Shown: positions 19,361 through 26,814 of the stretch, in pieces
Numbering within the stretch: the stretch's first letter is position 1
Layout: each line of letters opens with the position of its first letter
Origin: SB11 sp037968475
GTDB taxonomy: Bacteria > Bacteroidota > Bacteroidia > UBA8524
Assembly: GCA_037968475.1 (NCBI GenBank)
Contig: JBBKVO010000004.1
Span: 124,001-188,000 of the forward strand
Direction of reading: 5' to 3'
DNA length: 64,000 nucleotides
Notes under the pieces: model-generated
Seen by the model: only the letters and a program-made list of their open reading frames with translations
Told to the model about the DNA's origin: nothing
Databases searched by the model: none
Translations under genes and position numbers: made by a program

Positions 19361-19807
19361 ATGCAAACAGAACTGGCAGGCGGCTACACTATTTCTGATA
19401 ATAAAACCTTGTTGCAGGTGCAGGTAGTACACAGTTATTTGTGTCATCAATCGTACTGGGCAAAGGGAATACCTATTGCAGTAGTGCAAAAATCAATAGA
19501 AGGCTCGTACTGTGTTGGGGTGTATTTGGGTGATGAACAAGTGGGCTTTGCCCGATTGATAACCGACTATGCTACGTTTGGTTACTTGGCCGATGTTTTT
19601 GTATTAGAGCCCCACAGGGGCAAAGGCCTATCAAAAGAAATAATGAAGTTTTTAATGGAGCAGCAGTGGGTGCAGGGGCTGCGCAATACTATGCTGGGCA
19701 CACAAGATGCACATGGTTTGTACCAACAGTTTGGGTTTTCACAACTTACCGACCCTAAGCGGTATATGCACAAGTTTAAGCCGAATATTTATAAACAGAC
19801 TAAGTAG
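19361..19807 (+). CDS. GNAT family N-acetyltransferase
   Basis: A 148-residue acyl-CoA-dependent acetyltransferase. The acetyl-CoA motif A is visible as VFVLEPHRGKGLSKEIMKFLM (about residues 82-102), preceded by the beta strand GFARLITDYATFGYLADV and followed by LGTQDAHGLYQQFGF, the conserved motif B end. Substrate is unknown. The ATG sits 4 nt after an imperfect -7 box (TATATTGC). Confidence 0.88.
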   Translation: MQTELAGGYTISDNKTLLQVQVVHSYLCHQSYWAKGIPIAVVQKSIEGSYCVGVYLGDEQVGFARLITDYATFGYLADVFVLEPHRGKGLSKEIMKFLMEQQWVQGLRNTMLGTQDAHGLYQQFGFSQLTDPKRYMHKFKPNIYKQTK

Positions 19808-19854
19808 TATGTTTAAGATTTTAATTATAGGGTGAGTTTAGGATGTTATTTAAC

Positions 19855-20075
19855 CTATTAAAAGCTGGTGCGAGCGTCCGTTCGTTCCTAAAATAATAGA
19901 GCGTCCGCTCACTGGTGTGCTATTGAGCGTTCTTTTTCATCCCCCAACCCCCTTCTCTAGCTCACTTATACTTCGTCCCGAATACATTCGGGAACTCTAT
20001 GACAGCCCATAAGGGGGACAATGCAGTGCTGTTTAACAAAATACGTTTGTTCAACTAAAAGGAGGTAGCGTTGCT
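19855..20075 (-). repeat. Dispersed intergenic repeat, copy A, with REP-like hairpins
   Basis: Most of the 323-bp convergent gap (19808-20130). Read on the minus strand, it aligns with 41945-42170 and with 60660-60740: all share a variant of GTATTTTGT.AAA, then CACTGCATTGT, CTTGTGGGCTGTC, AAGGGGGTTGGGGG and AAAAGAAC. The gap also has a CCCGAATACATTCGGG hairpin (19978-19993), a GAGCGTCCGCTC palindrome (19899-19910) and a related CGAGCGTCCGTTCG (19871-19884). The part at 19855-19950 corresponds, inverted, to 61135-61200. No coding potential is seen. Confidence 0.75.
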
Positions 20076-20130
20076 TTTTTTTGTTGGGGTTGTTGACAAA
20101 ATAAGTAGGGGTAGGGAGCTTTCTATTTGA

Positions 20131-20571
20131 TTATCCCTCACTTTCAACAAACTCTTTAAACTTATCTAGGTATACCTGCGATTGTTTTTTAAAGGCATTG
20201 GGCATTATCAACCCAATAAGTTTCATGCCAAAGCTTTTAAATTCAAACTCGCTAATGCTTTCGTATTTGGTGGTGTTAGCATCAATAGCCGTAAACAAAT
20301 TGCGTTGGGGGTTGTGTATGCCTTTTACCTCGTAAGTGGCGCTAAACTCATGCGGAAGGTCTCGCAGGGTTATCGTTTCAATCATCTCAATATCGCGCTT
20401 ACCCATTTTAAACTTTAGTTTGGCTTTGGCACCCGCATGGCCGGGTTCGCCACTAATGTGCTCATAGCTTTGCAGTCCGGGCATCCATTTGTATAGATTA
20501 TCTACACTATCAAACAACTCAATCACCCTGCCAATAGGCTTATTTATAATTACTTGGTTGCTGTATTTCAT
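20131..20571 (-). CDS. SRPBCC (START/polyketide cyclase-like) domain protein
   Basis: A 146-residue helix-grip-fold protein: MKYSNQVIINKPIGRVIELFDSVDNLYKWMPGLQ is the usual N-terminal strand-helix, then KLKFKMGKRDIEMIETI, FSATYEVKGIHNPQ and a long C-terminal helix ending KFKEFVESEG. Such domains bind hydrophobic ligands; the ligand here is unknown. The ATG lies 4 nt after TACCTTAG, one base from a perfect -7 box. Confidence 0.85.
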   Translation of the reverse strand: MKYSNQVIINKPIGRVIELFDSVDNLYKWMPGLQSYEHISGEPGHAGAKAKLKFKMGKRDIEMIETITLRDLPHEFSATYEVKGIHNPQRNLFTAIDANTTKYESISEFEFKSFGMKLIGLIMPNAFKKQSQVYLDKFKEFVESEG

Positions 20572-20602
20572 ACTACTAAGGTAATAAATTAATGGTTAAT
20601 GT

Positions 20603-21382
20603 TTAATGACTATTGCTTGATAATGAAGAAATTAGGTTGCAGGTATCGCATTTGAAATCAAAAAGATTGTGGAGTTGTTTTTTCAATAACCATTCGCCCC
20701 CGCAACAAGGGCATTTACGTTGTATATCTTTTGTATGCCTAATGCTTCTATAATTAAAAAGATAGTAAAAGGTAGGTATATTAGTTAGCTCAGTAAGTTT
20801 TTTACAAATCTCTATACCCTGCTTTGATAGTTGAGAATCTGCCCGCCACATTTGTTTCATCGCCCATACTTCGCCAACTGAACAACCTATTTGTAAAGTA
20901 TCGCATGACTTGTAATTACTTTCCCAACTAAGTATTGGAGTGTAGCCATACTCATCGTATTTAGGGAGCTTATAAAGAGGTACATCGCTAAAGCAATTGC
21001 CGCAAGTGATAGGAGAGCCAATTGCAAGGAAGTTTGTATATAAAATATAAAACTCGCTTTTCTTGCATTTGCATTGCTTTTCTTCATTTACCAATGTTTC
21101 TCCAATTAATTGGTATTTAAGTTTTGTATTAAAAAGCTGTTCAATTTTTTTAATACTAGAGTTTATCGCCTTGCTGTTAAATTTTTTGTTTAGAGCATCT
21201 TTAGCAATGGTAATGGCTGTACAAACCGCTTTATTCTCGCTATTGATAAAGATATGATGGATGCTACTATCCTGAATTTGCCCATTATTTCTATATGTAA
21301 CAATTAGAGTTTGAAACTCTATCTCCACACTGTCCCAGTCAAAATCAGTAGGTAATTGAAATGATATTTCCTGAATGTACAT
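20603..21382 (-). CDS. DUF2310 family Zn-ribbon protein
   Basis: A 259-residue protein of the DUF2310 type, described as a Zn-ribbon, possibly nucleic-acid-binding, family. Two cysteine clusters are visible: CKC...CGNC in the centre (about residues 103-136) and a C-terminal ribbon CPCCGGEW...CDTC (about residues 224-251). Conserved neighbouring segments include YTPILSWESNYKSCDTLQIGC and GIEICKKLTELTNIPTFYYLF. It is probably cytoplasmic, with no signal peptide or membrane helix. Function unknown. Confidence 0.75.
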   Translation of the reverse strand: MYIQEISFQLPTDFDWDSVEIEFQTLIVTYRNNGQIQDSSIHHIFINSENKAVCTAITIAKDALNKKFNSKAINSSIKKIEQLFNTKLKYQLIGETLVNEEKQCKCKKSEFYILYTNFLAIGSPITCGNCFSDVPLYKLPKYDEYGYTPILSWESNYKSCDTLQIGCSVGEVWAMKQMWRADSQLSKQGIEICKKLTELTNIPTFYYLFNYRSIRHTKDIQRKCPCCGGEWLLKKQLHNLFDFKCDTCNLISSLSSNSH

Positions 21383-21445
21383 TGCTTAGTTCTTTTATAA
21401 TTAGCACATTAGCATATTTTAAAATCAGCACATCTGCACATCTTC

Positions 21446-22015
21446 CTACTTCATCCTATCAGGATTATTTTTGATAAAACTTTCCCAACTGCCGTGTTTC
21501 ACTCCTTTGCCTCGCAACGAGTTATTTTGGAAAAAGTGGCACACTGCCGCCGCCAATCCATCCGTAGCATCCAAGTATTTGGGCATTTCTTCAAACTTTA
21601 GCAAGGTTTGTAGCATAGCCGCCACCTGCTCTTTTGTAGCTGTTCCTTTACCAGTAATACTCTGTTTTATTTTTTTTGGGGCGTACTCAAAAATGGGGAC
21701 ATCGCGCTGCAAAGCGGCTGCAATAGCTACACCTTGTGCCCTGCCCAGCTTTAGCATACTTTGCACGTTTTTACCAAAAAAGGGAGCTTCAATAGCCATC
21801 TCATCAGGGTGGTAAGTATCTATAAGATAAGTGATGCGTTCAAAAATCTTTTTCAGCTTCAGGGCATGGTCTTCCAGCTTGCTCAAATGCACAACACCTG
21901 CATTAATTAGCTCAAATTTTTTACCTGTACAGCCTATCAAGCCATATCCCATTATATTTGTGCCTGGGTCTATGCCCAAGATGATTTTATCGAAGTTGTC
22001 TTGCGTTTCGGCCAC
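21446..22015 (-). CDS. ruvC: Crossover junction endodeoxyribonuclease RuvC
   Basis: A 189-residue Holliday-junction resolvase. The RNase-H-like acidic residues are in place: Asp in ILGIDPGTNIMGYG, Glu in EMAIEAPFFGKN, and the Asp pair in LDATDGLAAAVCHF; QSMLKLGRAQGVAIAAA is the conserved helix. It uses a GTG start at 22015. A perfect -7 box (TACTTTTG on the minus strand) lies at 22043-22036, giving a leader of roughly 15 nt. It is divergent from the flippase-like gene. RuvAB are not in the window. Confidence 0.95.
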   Translation of the reverse strand: MAETQDNFDKIILGIDPGTNIMGYGLIGCTGKKFELINAGVVHLSKLEDHALKLKKIFERITYLIDTYHPDEMAIEAPFFGKNVQSMLKLGRAQGVAIAAALQRDVPIFEYAPKKIKQSITGKGTATKEQVAAMLQTLLKFEEMPKYLDATDGLAAAVCHFFQNNSLRGKGVKHGSWESFIKNNPDRMK

Positions 22016-22035
22016 GTATAAATTTAACTAACCCT

Positions 22036-22043
22036 CAAAAGTA
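22036..22043 (-). promoter_or_regulatory. -7 box for ruvC
   Basis: TACTTTTG on the minus strand, a perfect TAnnTTTG match, 20 nt before the GTG start at 22015. Confidence 0.5.
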
Positions 22044-22054
22044 ACGTATACATA

Positions 22055-23053
22055 TTGAAAACCCTTTGGCTGTGGTGCAAAAACAATTGGCTTTTGCTGC
22101 TAAAACTGATAATTTTGGCAATAAGTCTTTGGTTTTTATACGAAAAACTTATTATCGGTGGTGCGTGGAAAGGGTTTAAAGATATTGAACTTTCTAAACT
22201 ACTTACCAAGCCTTTGCTTTGGGCTGTTGTGGGGCTTATGGTTATCAACTGGGGACTGGAAGCCCTAAAATGGAAACTATTAGTAAATCGTTTTGAGCCG
22301 ATAAGCTACTATACTGCTAACAAAAGTGTATTAACGGGTGTGTTTATCAGTTTGTTTGTAAACATATTAGTACCCAATAGGTTGGGCGAGTTTGCAGGGC
22401 GAATTATCTACGTTAAACTAAATAAAATAAAAGCAGCATTGATAACCTCCATAGGAAGTTTCGCTCAGTTTGGGGTAACAGCTTTGGTGGGTGCATCTGC
22501 CTATTTGGTGTTTTGGTTCAGTTATCAGCAAACGCAGCTTTCGCAATTTTCAGCCTATTTATTGGTAGCTGCCGTTGCTCTTATAGTTGCAGTGATATTG
22601 TTGTTTTATTTCAACATCAATGTACTATCGTGGGTGTTGGGCAAGCCCAAATTTTTACGTCGGTTTAAAAAAATCACCTCCGTATTTTATTTTTATAACA
22701 CCACTCTGCTGCTAAAAGTATTTGTGCTGTCCATCATTCGCTATGGCGTGTTTTGCAGTCAGTTTATACTTCTACTGTGGGTTTGTGGGGTTGATATTAC
22801 CACTGCACAGGGGCTAATAGCTGTGCCCATAATATTTTTGGTGCAAACGGTAGTGCCTAGTAACTCGCTTAGCGATTTGGGCGTACGCGGCGCGGCATCC
22901 ATCCATTTTTTAAACTATTATAGTGTTAACGATGCAGGTATATTAACTGCGGCCTATTTGCTATGGGGTATCAATTTATTTTTACCCGGTATAGCTGGGG
23001 CGGTTTTCTTTTCCATTTTTAAATTCAGAAACGGTAATGGTAGTAATAGTTAG
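22055..23053 (+). CDS. Lysylphosphatidylglycerol synthase TM region/UPF0104 family integral membrane protein
   Basis: A 332-residue protein with about eight hydrophobic segments, no soluble domain, and the family signature GVFISLFVNILVPNRLGEFAGRIIYVK (about residues 91-117) with NRLGE. Relatives are the flippase-like membrane half of MprF and related UPF0104 proteins, which may move lipids or lipid-linked sugars. The late segment VVPSNSLSDLGVRGAASIHFL is also conserved. The likely start is TTG at 22055. Its end overlaps the next gene, a membrane-associated glycosyltransferase, by 17 nt, suggesting a joint role in making or moving a glycolipid. Confidence 0.8.
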   Translation: MKTLWLWCKNNWLLLLKLIILAISLWFLYEKLIIGGAWKGFKDIELSKLLTKPLLWAVVGLMVINWGLEALKWKLLVNRFEPISYYTANKSVLTGVFISLFVNILVPNRLGEFAGRIIYVKLNKIKAALITSIGSFAQFGVTALVGASAYLVFWFSYQQTQLSQFSAYLLVAAVALIVAVILLFYFNINVLSWVLGKPKFLRRFKKITSVFYFYNTTLLLKVFVLSIIRYGVFCSQFILLLWVCGVDITTAQGLIAVPIIFLVQTVVPSNSLSDLGVRGAASIHFLNYYSVNDAGILTAAYLLWGINLFLPGIAGAVFFSIFKFRNGNGSNS

Positions 23054-24194
23054 TATACTATCTGTTTTCTTAGCCCTGTTCTACTGGGTACTAATGGGAA
23101 GCTACCGCAAAGGATGGAAGGCTATACCCGTAGTACCCGAAAATAAAGAGCATGGAAAGGTTTTCGTAAGCGTGGTTATTCCTGCCAGAAACGAGGAACA
23201 AAATATAACTCGTTGCCTAGATGCAATTTACCAACAAGACTACCCCAAAGATTTTTTTGAGGTGATAGTGGTAGACGATCACTCTACCGATAGTACCCCG
23301 CAAACAGTATTAAACTATAAAGCCAATACCCATTGGGAGCAGTTATACCTGTTAGAACTTAAAAACATACCCAACCAACGCTATAAAAAAGCTGCTATTA
23401 CTGAGGCCATAAAGCAAGCCAAAGGCGAAATTATTATTACTACCGATGCCGATTGCACTATGGGCAGCGAGTGGTTGACGCAAACCATTACCTATTTTAC
23501 ACAAACCAAAGCGGCATTAGTTAGCGGTGCGGTTGTGTTTAGTTGGGATGCAAAACTATATTCACCCATAAAAAACTTCTTTTTAAAAATACAGCAACTT
23601 GAGTTTGCAGGCTTGGTAGGTATTGGCGGGGCTGCCCTTCAACTAAAATTTCCTAATATGTGCAATGGGGCAAACCTTGCTTATCGGAAAGAATTTTTTG
23701 AAGAAGTGGGCGGCTACATGGGCAATGATAATCTACTATCGGGTGATGATGAATTTTTGATGCACAAGGTGTTTAGCCGCTACCCACAGCAAGTTCATTT
23801 TAATAAAAACCCAAAAACGGTAGTAAAAACGCCGCCATCGTATACTTTGGGGCAGTTTTTGGGGCAGCGTATGCGTTGGGTATCAAAAAGCACAAAGTAT
23901 AGCGATAAGCGCATTACTGCTGTGTTGGCCACTGCATATTTGTTTAATCTTACCATACTTATAAATTTTATAGCCGCATTTTTTTATCCCGCTTTATGGT
24001 GGGTAGTGCTAGTTCAATTGGTAAGTAAGGTGGGTATAGAATATTTGTTTTATGGACTGATTTTAAACTTTTTCAGTCTAAAATCGTTACAAAAATTAAT
24101 TATCCCCGCACAGCCGTTTCATATACTGTATGTATTGGCAATAGGCATTATGGGTAATTTTGGAAGTTATAACTGGAAAGGGAGAAAACAATGA
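23037..24194 (+). CDS. Glycosyltransferase family 2, membrane-associated
   Basis: A 385-residue GT-A enzyme. It has an N-terminal membrane helix (VVIVSILSVFLALFYWVLM), the nucleotide-sugar motif VSVVIPARNEEQNITRCL, VVDDHSTDST, the metal-binding TTDADC, an acceptor-site DDEF, and the processive-type QRMRW motif near residue 281. Three or so C-terminal helices anchor it. Product unknown; processive beta-glycosyltransferases and glycolipid synthases share this layout. It overlaps the upstream flippase-like gene by 17 nt and the downstream gene by 4 nt (ATGA). Confidence 0.88.
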   Translation: MVVIVSILSVFLALFYWVLMGSYRKGWKAIPVVPENKEHGKVFVSVVIPARNEEQNITRCLDAIYQQDYPKDFFEVIVVDDHSTDSTPQTVLNYKANTHWEQLYLLELKNIPNQRYKKAAITEAIKQAKGEIIITTDADCTMGSEWLTQTITYFTQTKAALVSGAVVFSWDAKLYSPIKNFFLKIQQLEFAGLVGIGGAALQLKFPNMCNGANLAYRKEFFEEVGGYMGNDNLLSGDDEFLMHKVFSRYPQQVHFNKNPKTVVKTPPSYTLGQFLGQRMRWVSKSTKYSDKRITAVLATAYLFNLTILINFIAAFFYPALWWVVLVQLVSKVGIEYLFYGLILNFFSLKSLQKLIIPAQPFHILYVLAIGIMGNFGSYNWKGRKQ

Positions 24195-24463
24195 GTATAA
24201 TGCCACCCGTGCTGGAGAAGAAGATATTAGGCTCACTGTTGTTTGCAGAGAGTTTTGAAACCATAATTGAAGAAGCACGCGAAAGTGAATATTTGGTAGC
24301 TGATGTGCTAAAATGGTTGATTAAAAACAAATACGTTAGTCCAATGGACAAGGACGAGAAAACGGGCGACTATAAAACTACTTTTATGTACGATAGTGAT
24401 AATATGCGCGCATACCATTATTGTATGACGGCTAAAGGGTTAAGGTTTTTAGCCGAAAAGTAA
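24191..24463 (+). CDS. Small conserved-looking protein of unknown function
   Basis: A 90-residue soluble protein starting in an ATGA overlap with the glycosyltransferase stop, so translational coupling is likely. It looks helical (EKKILGSLLFAESFETIIEEARESEYLVADVLKWLIKNKYV) with a C-terminal strand-helix (MRAYHYCMTAKGLRFLAEK), a pattern compatible with a winged-helix fold. No catalytic motif is visible. The overlapping operon position is the best evidence that it is real. Confidence 0.7.
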   Translation: MSIMPPVLEKKILGSLLFAESFETIIEEARESEYLVADVLKWLIKNKYVSPMDKDEKTGDYKTTFMYDSDNMRAYHYCMTAKGLRFLAEK

Positions 24464-24481
24464 TAACAGTTTTAAGGTTTT

Positions 24482-24697
24482 AATCGGGTTGAAACCCGAT
24501 TTTATTCATACCTCTCGGTTCTGGTTTAGAAATCAGCATATCAAAAAATTAGTGCTTATTATATGAATAGGATAGGGATTAATCCCTATCTGTTTAAAGT
24601 TTCTTATTTTTTCTCTCTCATCGGTTTGAAACCGATGCTATTCATACCTGTCGGCAATCCCGAAAGGGTATCAATAGCGACGGGTTTTAACCTGTCG
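24482..24697. repeat. Cluster of four short hairpin repeats with TT..AA centres
   Basis: The 391-bp gap 24464-24854 lies between a plus-strand gene end and the tetR 3' end. It contains four hairpins: AATCGGGTT/AACCCGATT (24482-24501), GATAGGGATTAATCCCTATC (24571-24590), CATCGGTTT/AAACCGATG (24619-24637) and CGACGGGTT/AACCTGTCG (24678-24697, one wobble). Arm sequences differ between copies, while the central GG.TT..AA.CC layout is constant. AATCCCGAAAGGG (24657-24669) recurs as AATCCCGATAGGG at 31565. The rest of the gap shows no gene. Confidence 0.85.
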
Positions 24698-24854
24698 TGG
24701 GGGAAGCAATGGATGCAAAACCACAGAGTATATTTAAGTCCCTCTGCATTCCTTCGGCTATCGCTCCTTTCGTATTAAGAGCTAGCAGAAAATTTAGCGA
24801 TTATATCAACTATTTGGAAATGAACAAATTTCTGTGAAGGACAGTATAATAATA

Positions 24855-25535
24855 TCAAGACTTTTTTATTACCGAAAATACTACTTTTTTAAGAAAATCG
24901 GCCACTGGTAATGTACCTTCTACCCCTCCAAAATCAGTAAGTTTGGGGAGATTGTTTTTGAAAAAAACTTGAAAGTGAGATATTTCTATTAAAGAACTGG
25001 CTAATGAACGTGAATACTCAAACTTAGGGTTGAATTCTAAAATGATATTGGCTATTTGGGCACATACATCTTTATAAGGTTTAAACAGTTGTGTTTTGTT
25101 ATCACTATTAACATTTTTTGTTAGGTATGATTTTGACGATTCCGTAATTACAATTTGTTGTAATGCCTCTTTGTTAATATGTCCATAGCTATTTATTTTA
25201 TCGTCTAGCTGAAAAGTAAGTATTAGTATTATTATATCAATCTTTTCTTTAGGATCTTTGATATTATTAGTATGAAACATAAGTTGATATTCTATCCAAT
25301 GCCAATACCAAGTAATAATATATATCAGTAGCCTGTGCTTGTTCTCAAAATAACGGTAAATACTAGCCTCAGTAGTTTTTATCTCTAAAGCAAGTTTTTT
25401 AAAAGTAAAATCTTCATACCCAAGTTTACTTAGCAATTTTATACCCTCTTCTATAATCCGTTGCCCCAGTTCCGACTGTTCGGGGTCTCGTAAATAGAGA
25501 TTTTTGTTCATTTTTATTTGAAGGTATAATTCCAT
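24855..25535 (-). CDS. TetR family transcriptional regulator
   Basis: A 226-residue regulator. The N-terminal helix-turn-helix is visible in IKLLSKLGYEDFTFKKLALEIKTTEASIYRYFENKHRLL (about residues 33-71), with the conserved AS-IYRYF recognition helix. The rest is a helical ligand-binding domain with no recognisable ligand motif. It is divergent from an SbtA-like bicarbonate permease across a 102-bp gap that contains a 41-bp near-perfect palindrome, so it very likely represses that gene and perhaps itself. The ATG at 25535 sits downstream of a perfect -7 box at 25562-25555; an internal ATG at 25511 is possible. Confidence 0.88.
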   Translation of the reverse strand: MELYLQIKMNKNLYLRDPEQSELGQRIIEEGIKLLSKLGYEDFTFKKLALEIKTTEASIYRYFENKHRLLIYIITWYWHWIEYQLMFHTNNIKDPKEKIDIIILILTFQLDDKINSYGHINKEALQQIVITESSKSYLTKNVNSDNKTQLFKPYKDVCAQIANIILEFNPKFEYSRSLASSLIEISHFQVFFKNNLPKLTDFGGVEGTLPVADFLKKVVFSVIKKS

Positions 25536-25554
25536 ATTGTTAATAGTAAAGCTA

Positions 25555-25562
25555 CAAACATA
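25555..25562 (-). promoter_or_regulatory. -7 box for tetR
   Basis: TATGTTTG on the minus strand, a perfect TAnnTTTG match, 19 nt before the ATG at 25535. The operator palindrome begins 22 bp farther upstream and would cover the -33 area. Confidence 0.55.
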
Positions 25563-25583
25563 GTAATAAAACTATAAATAGCG

Positions 25584-25624
25584 ACATAATAGTATTGCTA
25601 TTATTAATAGTAATACTATTATGT
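25584..25624. promoter_or_regulatory. 41-bp operator palindrome between tetR and sbtA-like gene
   Basis: A near-perfect inverted repeat centred on T25604: the left arm ACATAATAGTATTGCTATTA matches the reverse complement of the right arm with one mismatch (G25597). It overlaps both the -33 area and the -7 box of the permease promoter, so a bound TetR dimer, or pair of dimers, would block RNA polymerase. Confidence 0.75.
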
Positions 25625-25627
25625 TTG
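25595..25627 (+). promoter_or_regulatory. Promoter of the SbtA-like permease gene
   Basis: TTG at 25595-25597, a 22-nt spacer, and TATGTTTG at 25620-25627 followed by C, a full match to TAnnTTTGC. The -7 box ends 10 nt before the ATG, so the leader is only a few bases. Confidence 0.65.
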
Positions 25628-25637
25628 CATTCAATTT

Positions 25638-26606
25638 ATGGAAGCACTTTTAGACCCTGTAGTATTGTTTTTTGCCCTTGGTGTGTTTGCGGCTCTGATG
25701 AAATCAGACCTTAAAGTACCGGGCAGTTTTTACCAAACACTTAGCATTTACTTACTTTTATCCATTGGGATTAAAGGCGGTATTGAACTCTCGCACAACA
25801 ATTTTTCTCAAATTGTGGCTCCCTCAGCAGGCACTCTTTTGTTAGGTGTCGTAATCACCTTTATTGCCTTTACTATACTATTAAAACTAGGTAAGTTTGA
25901 CAGAACAAATGCAGTTGCTATAGCTACACACTATGGTTCAGTAAGTGCGGTAACATTTGCCGTAGCCCTAAGCTACCTTAAAAACCTAAATGTAGAGTAT
26001 GAAAGTTACAGCACAGTGTTATTAGTAATGTTAGAAATACCCTCTATTGCAGTAGGCATTGTACTTGCCCGCTTAGGAGTGAGAACCAAAGGTGCTGCTC
26101 CACTAAAACTAAAAGCAATTTTGCACGAGGTGTTTTTTGGCAAAACCATATTGCTGTTACTTGGTGGCATGGCCATTGGTTTAGTAACAGGCTACACGCA
26201 TAATGTGGCCATTAACTCGTTTTTTCTCGACTTGTTTAAGGGATTCTTGTGTTTTTTTATGTTAGAGATGGGTATTGTGAGTGCTGGACGTATAAAAGAC
26301 CTAAAAAAAGTAGGTGCATTTTTGCTTGGCTTCGGTTTGATTATGCCTTTAATATCGGCGTTGCTAGGAGTATGTATAGCTTCATTAACAGGATTAAGCC
26401 TTGGAGGCTCATTTATATTGGCCACTATGGCAGCAAGTGCATCATACATAGCAGCACCAGCCGCTATGAAAATTGCTTTGCCTGATGCTAACCCAACATT
26501 ATCACTCACGGCATCACTAGGTATTACTTTTCCATTCAACGTATTGGTAGGTATACCGCTGTATTATCAATTAACCCAATTTTTATATCCAATACTAAAT
26601 AGTTAA
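25638..26606 (+). CDS. SbtA-like sodium-dependent bicarbonate transport family permease
   Basis: A 322-residue integral membrane protein with about ten hydrophobic segments in two inverted halves. Family features include LKVPGSFYQTLSIYLLLSIGIKGG (about residues 27-50), AVAIATHYGSVSAVTFAVAL and ILATMAASASYIAAPAAMKIALP, which are typical of the SbtA/DUF897 family. In cyanobacteria SbtA takes up bicarbonate with sodium; the Bacteroidota homologues have uncertain substrates. No SbtB-like PII gene is adjacent. The overlapping operator palindrome points to direct control by the divergent TetR gene. Confidence 0.85.
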   Translation: MEALLDPVVLFFALGVFAALMKSDLKVPGSFYQTLSIYLLLSIGIKGGIELSHNNFSQIVAPSAGTLLLGVVITFIAFTILLKLGKFDRTNAVAIATHYGSVSAVTFAVALSYLKNLNVEYESYSTVLLVMLEIPSIAVGIVLARLGVRTKGAAPLKLKAILHEVFFGKTILLLLGGMAIGLVTGYTHNVAINSFFLDLFKGFLCFFMLEMGIVSAGRIKDLKKVGAFLLGFGLIMPLISALLGVCIASLTGLSLGGSFILATMAASASYIAAPAAMKIALPDANPTLSLTASLGITFPFNVLVGIPLYYQLTQFLYPILNS

Positions 26607-26814
26607 AAAAAGGTATGTACACAACAAAAACAGATAAAAGTTGTTGACTTTTTTTATAGGAATAAAGGTGAATAGGGTAAATTTTTTAAAAGTGGACAGA
26701 AATTTGCTTTGCAACAACTTTGGCAAAATATTTTGAACTTTGCTGGCTAAAGTTTTTTAATAATATACTGAGGCAAAAGGGAGTGCCGGTTGGCACAAGG
26801 GCTATAAAACAAAT

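Noticed and set aside
24563..24778. A 71-codon open frame in the repeat cluster
   Set aside because: It is made of the short hairpin repeats (its protein reads GLKPMLF, VSIATGFNLSW), lies in a convergent gap, and has no coding features of its own.
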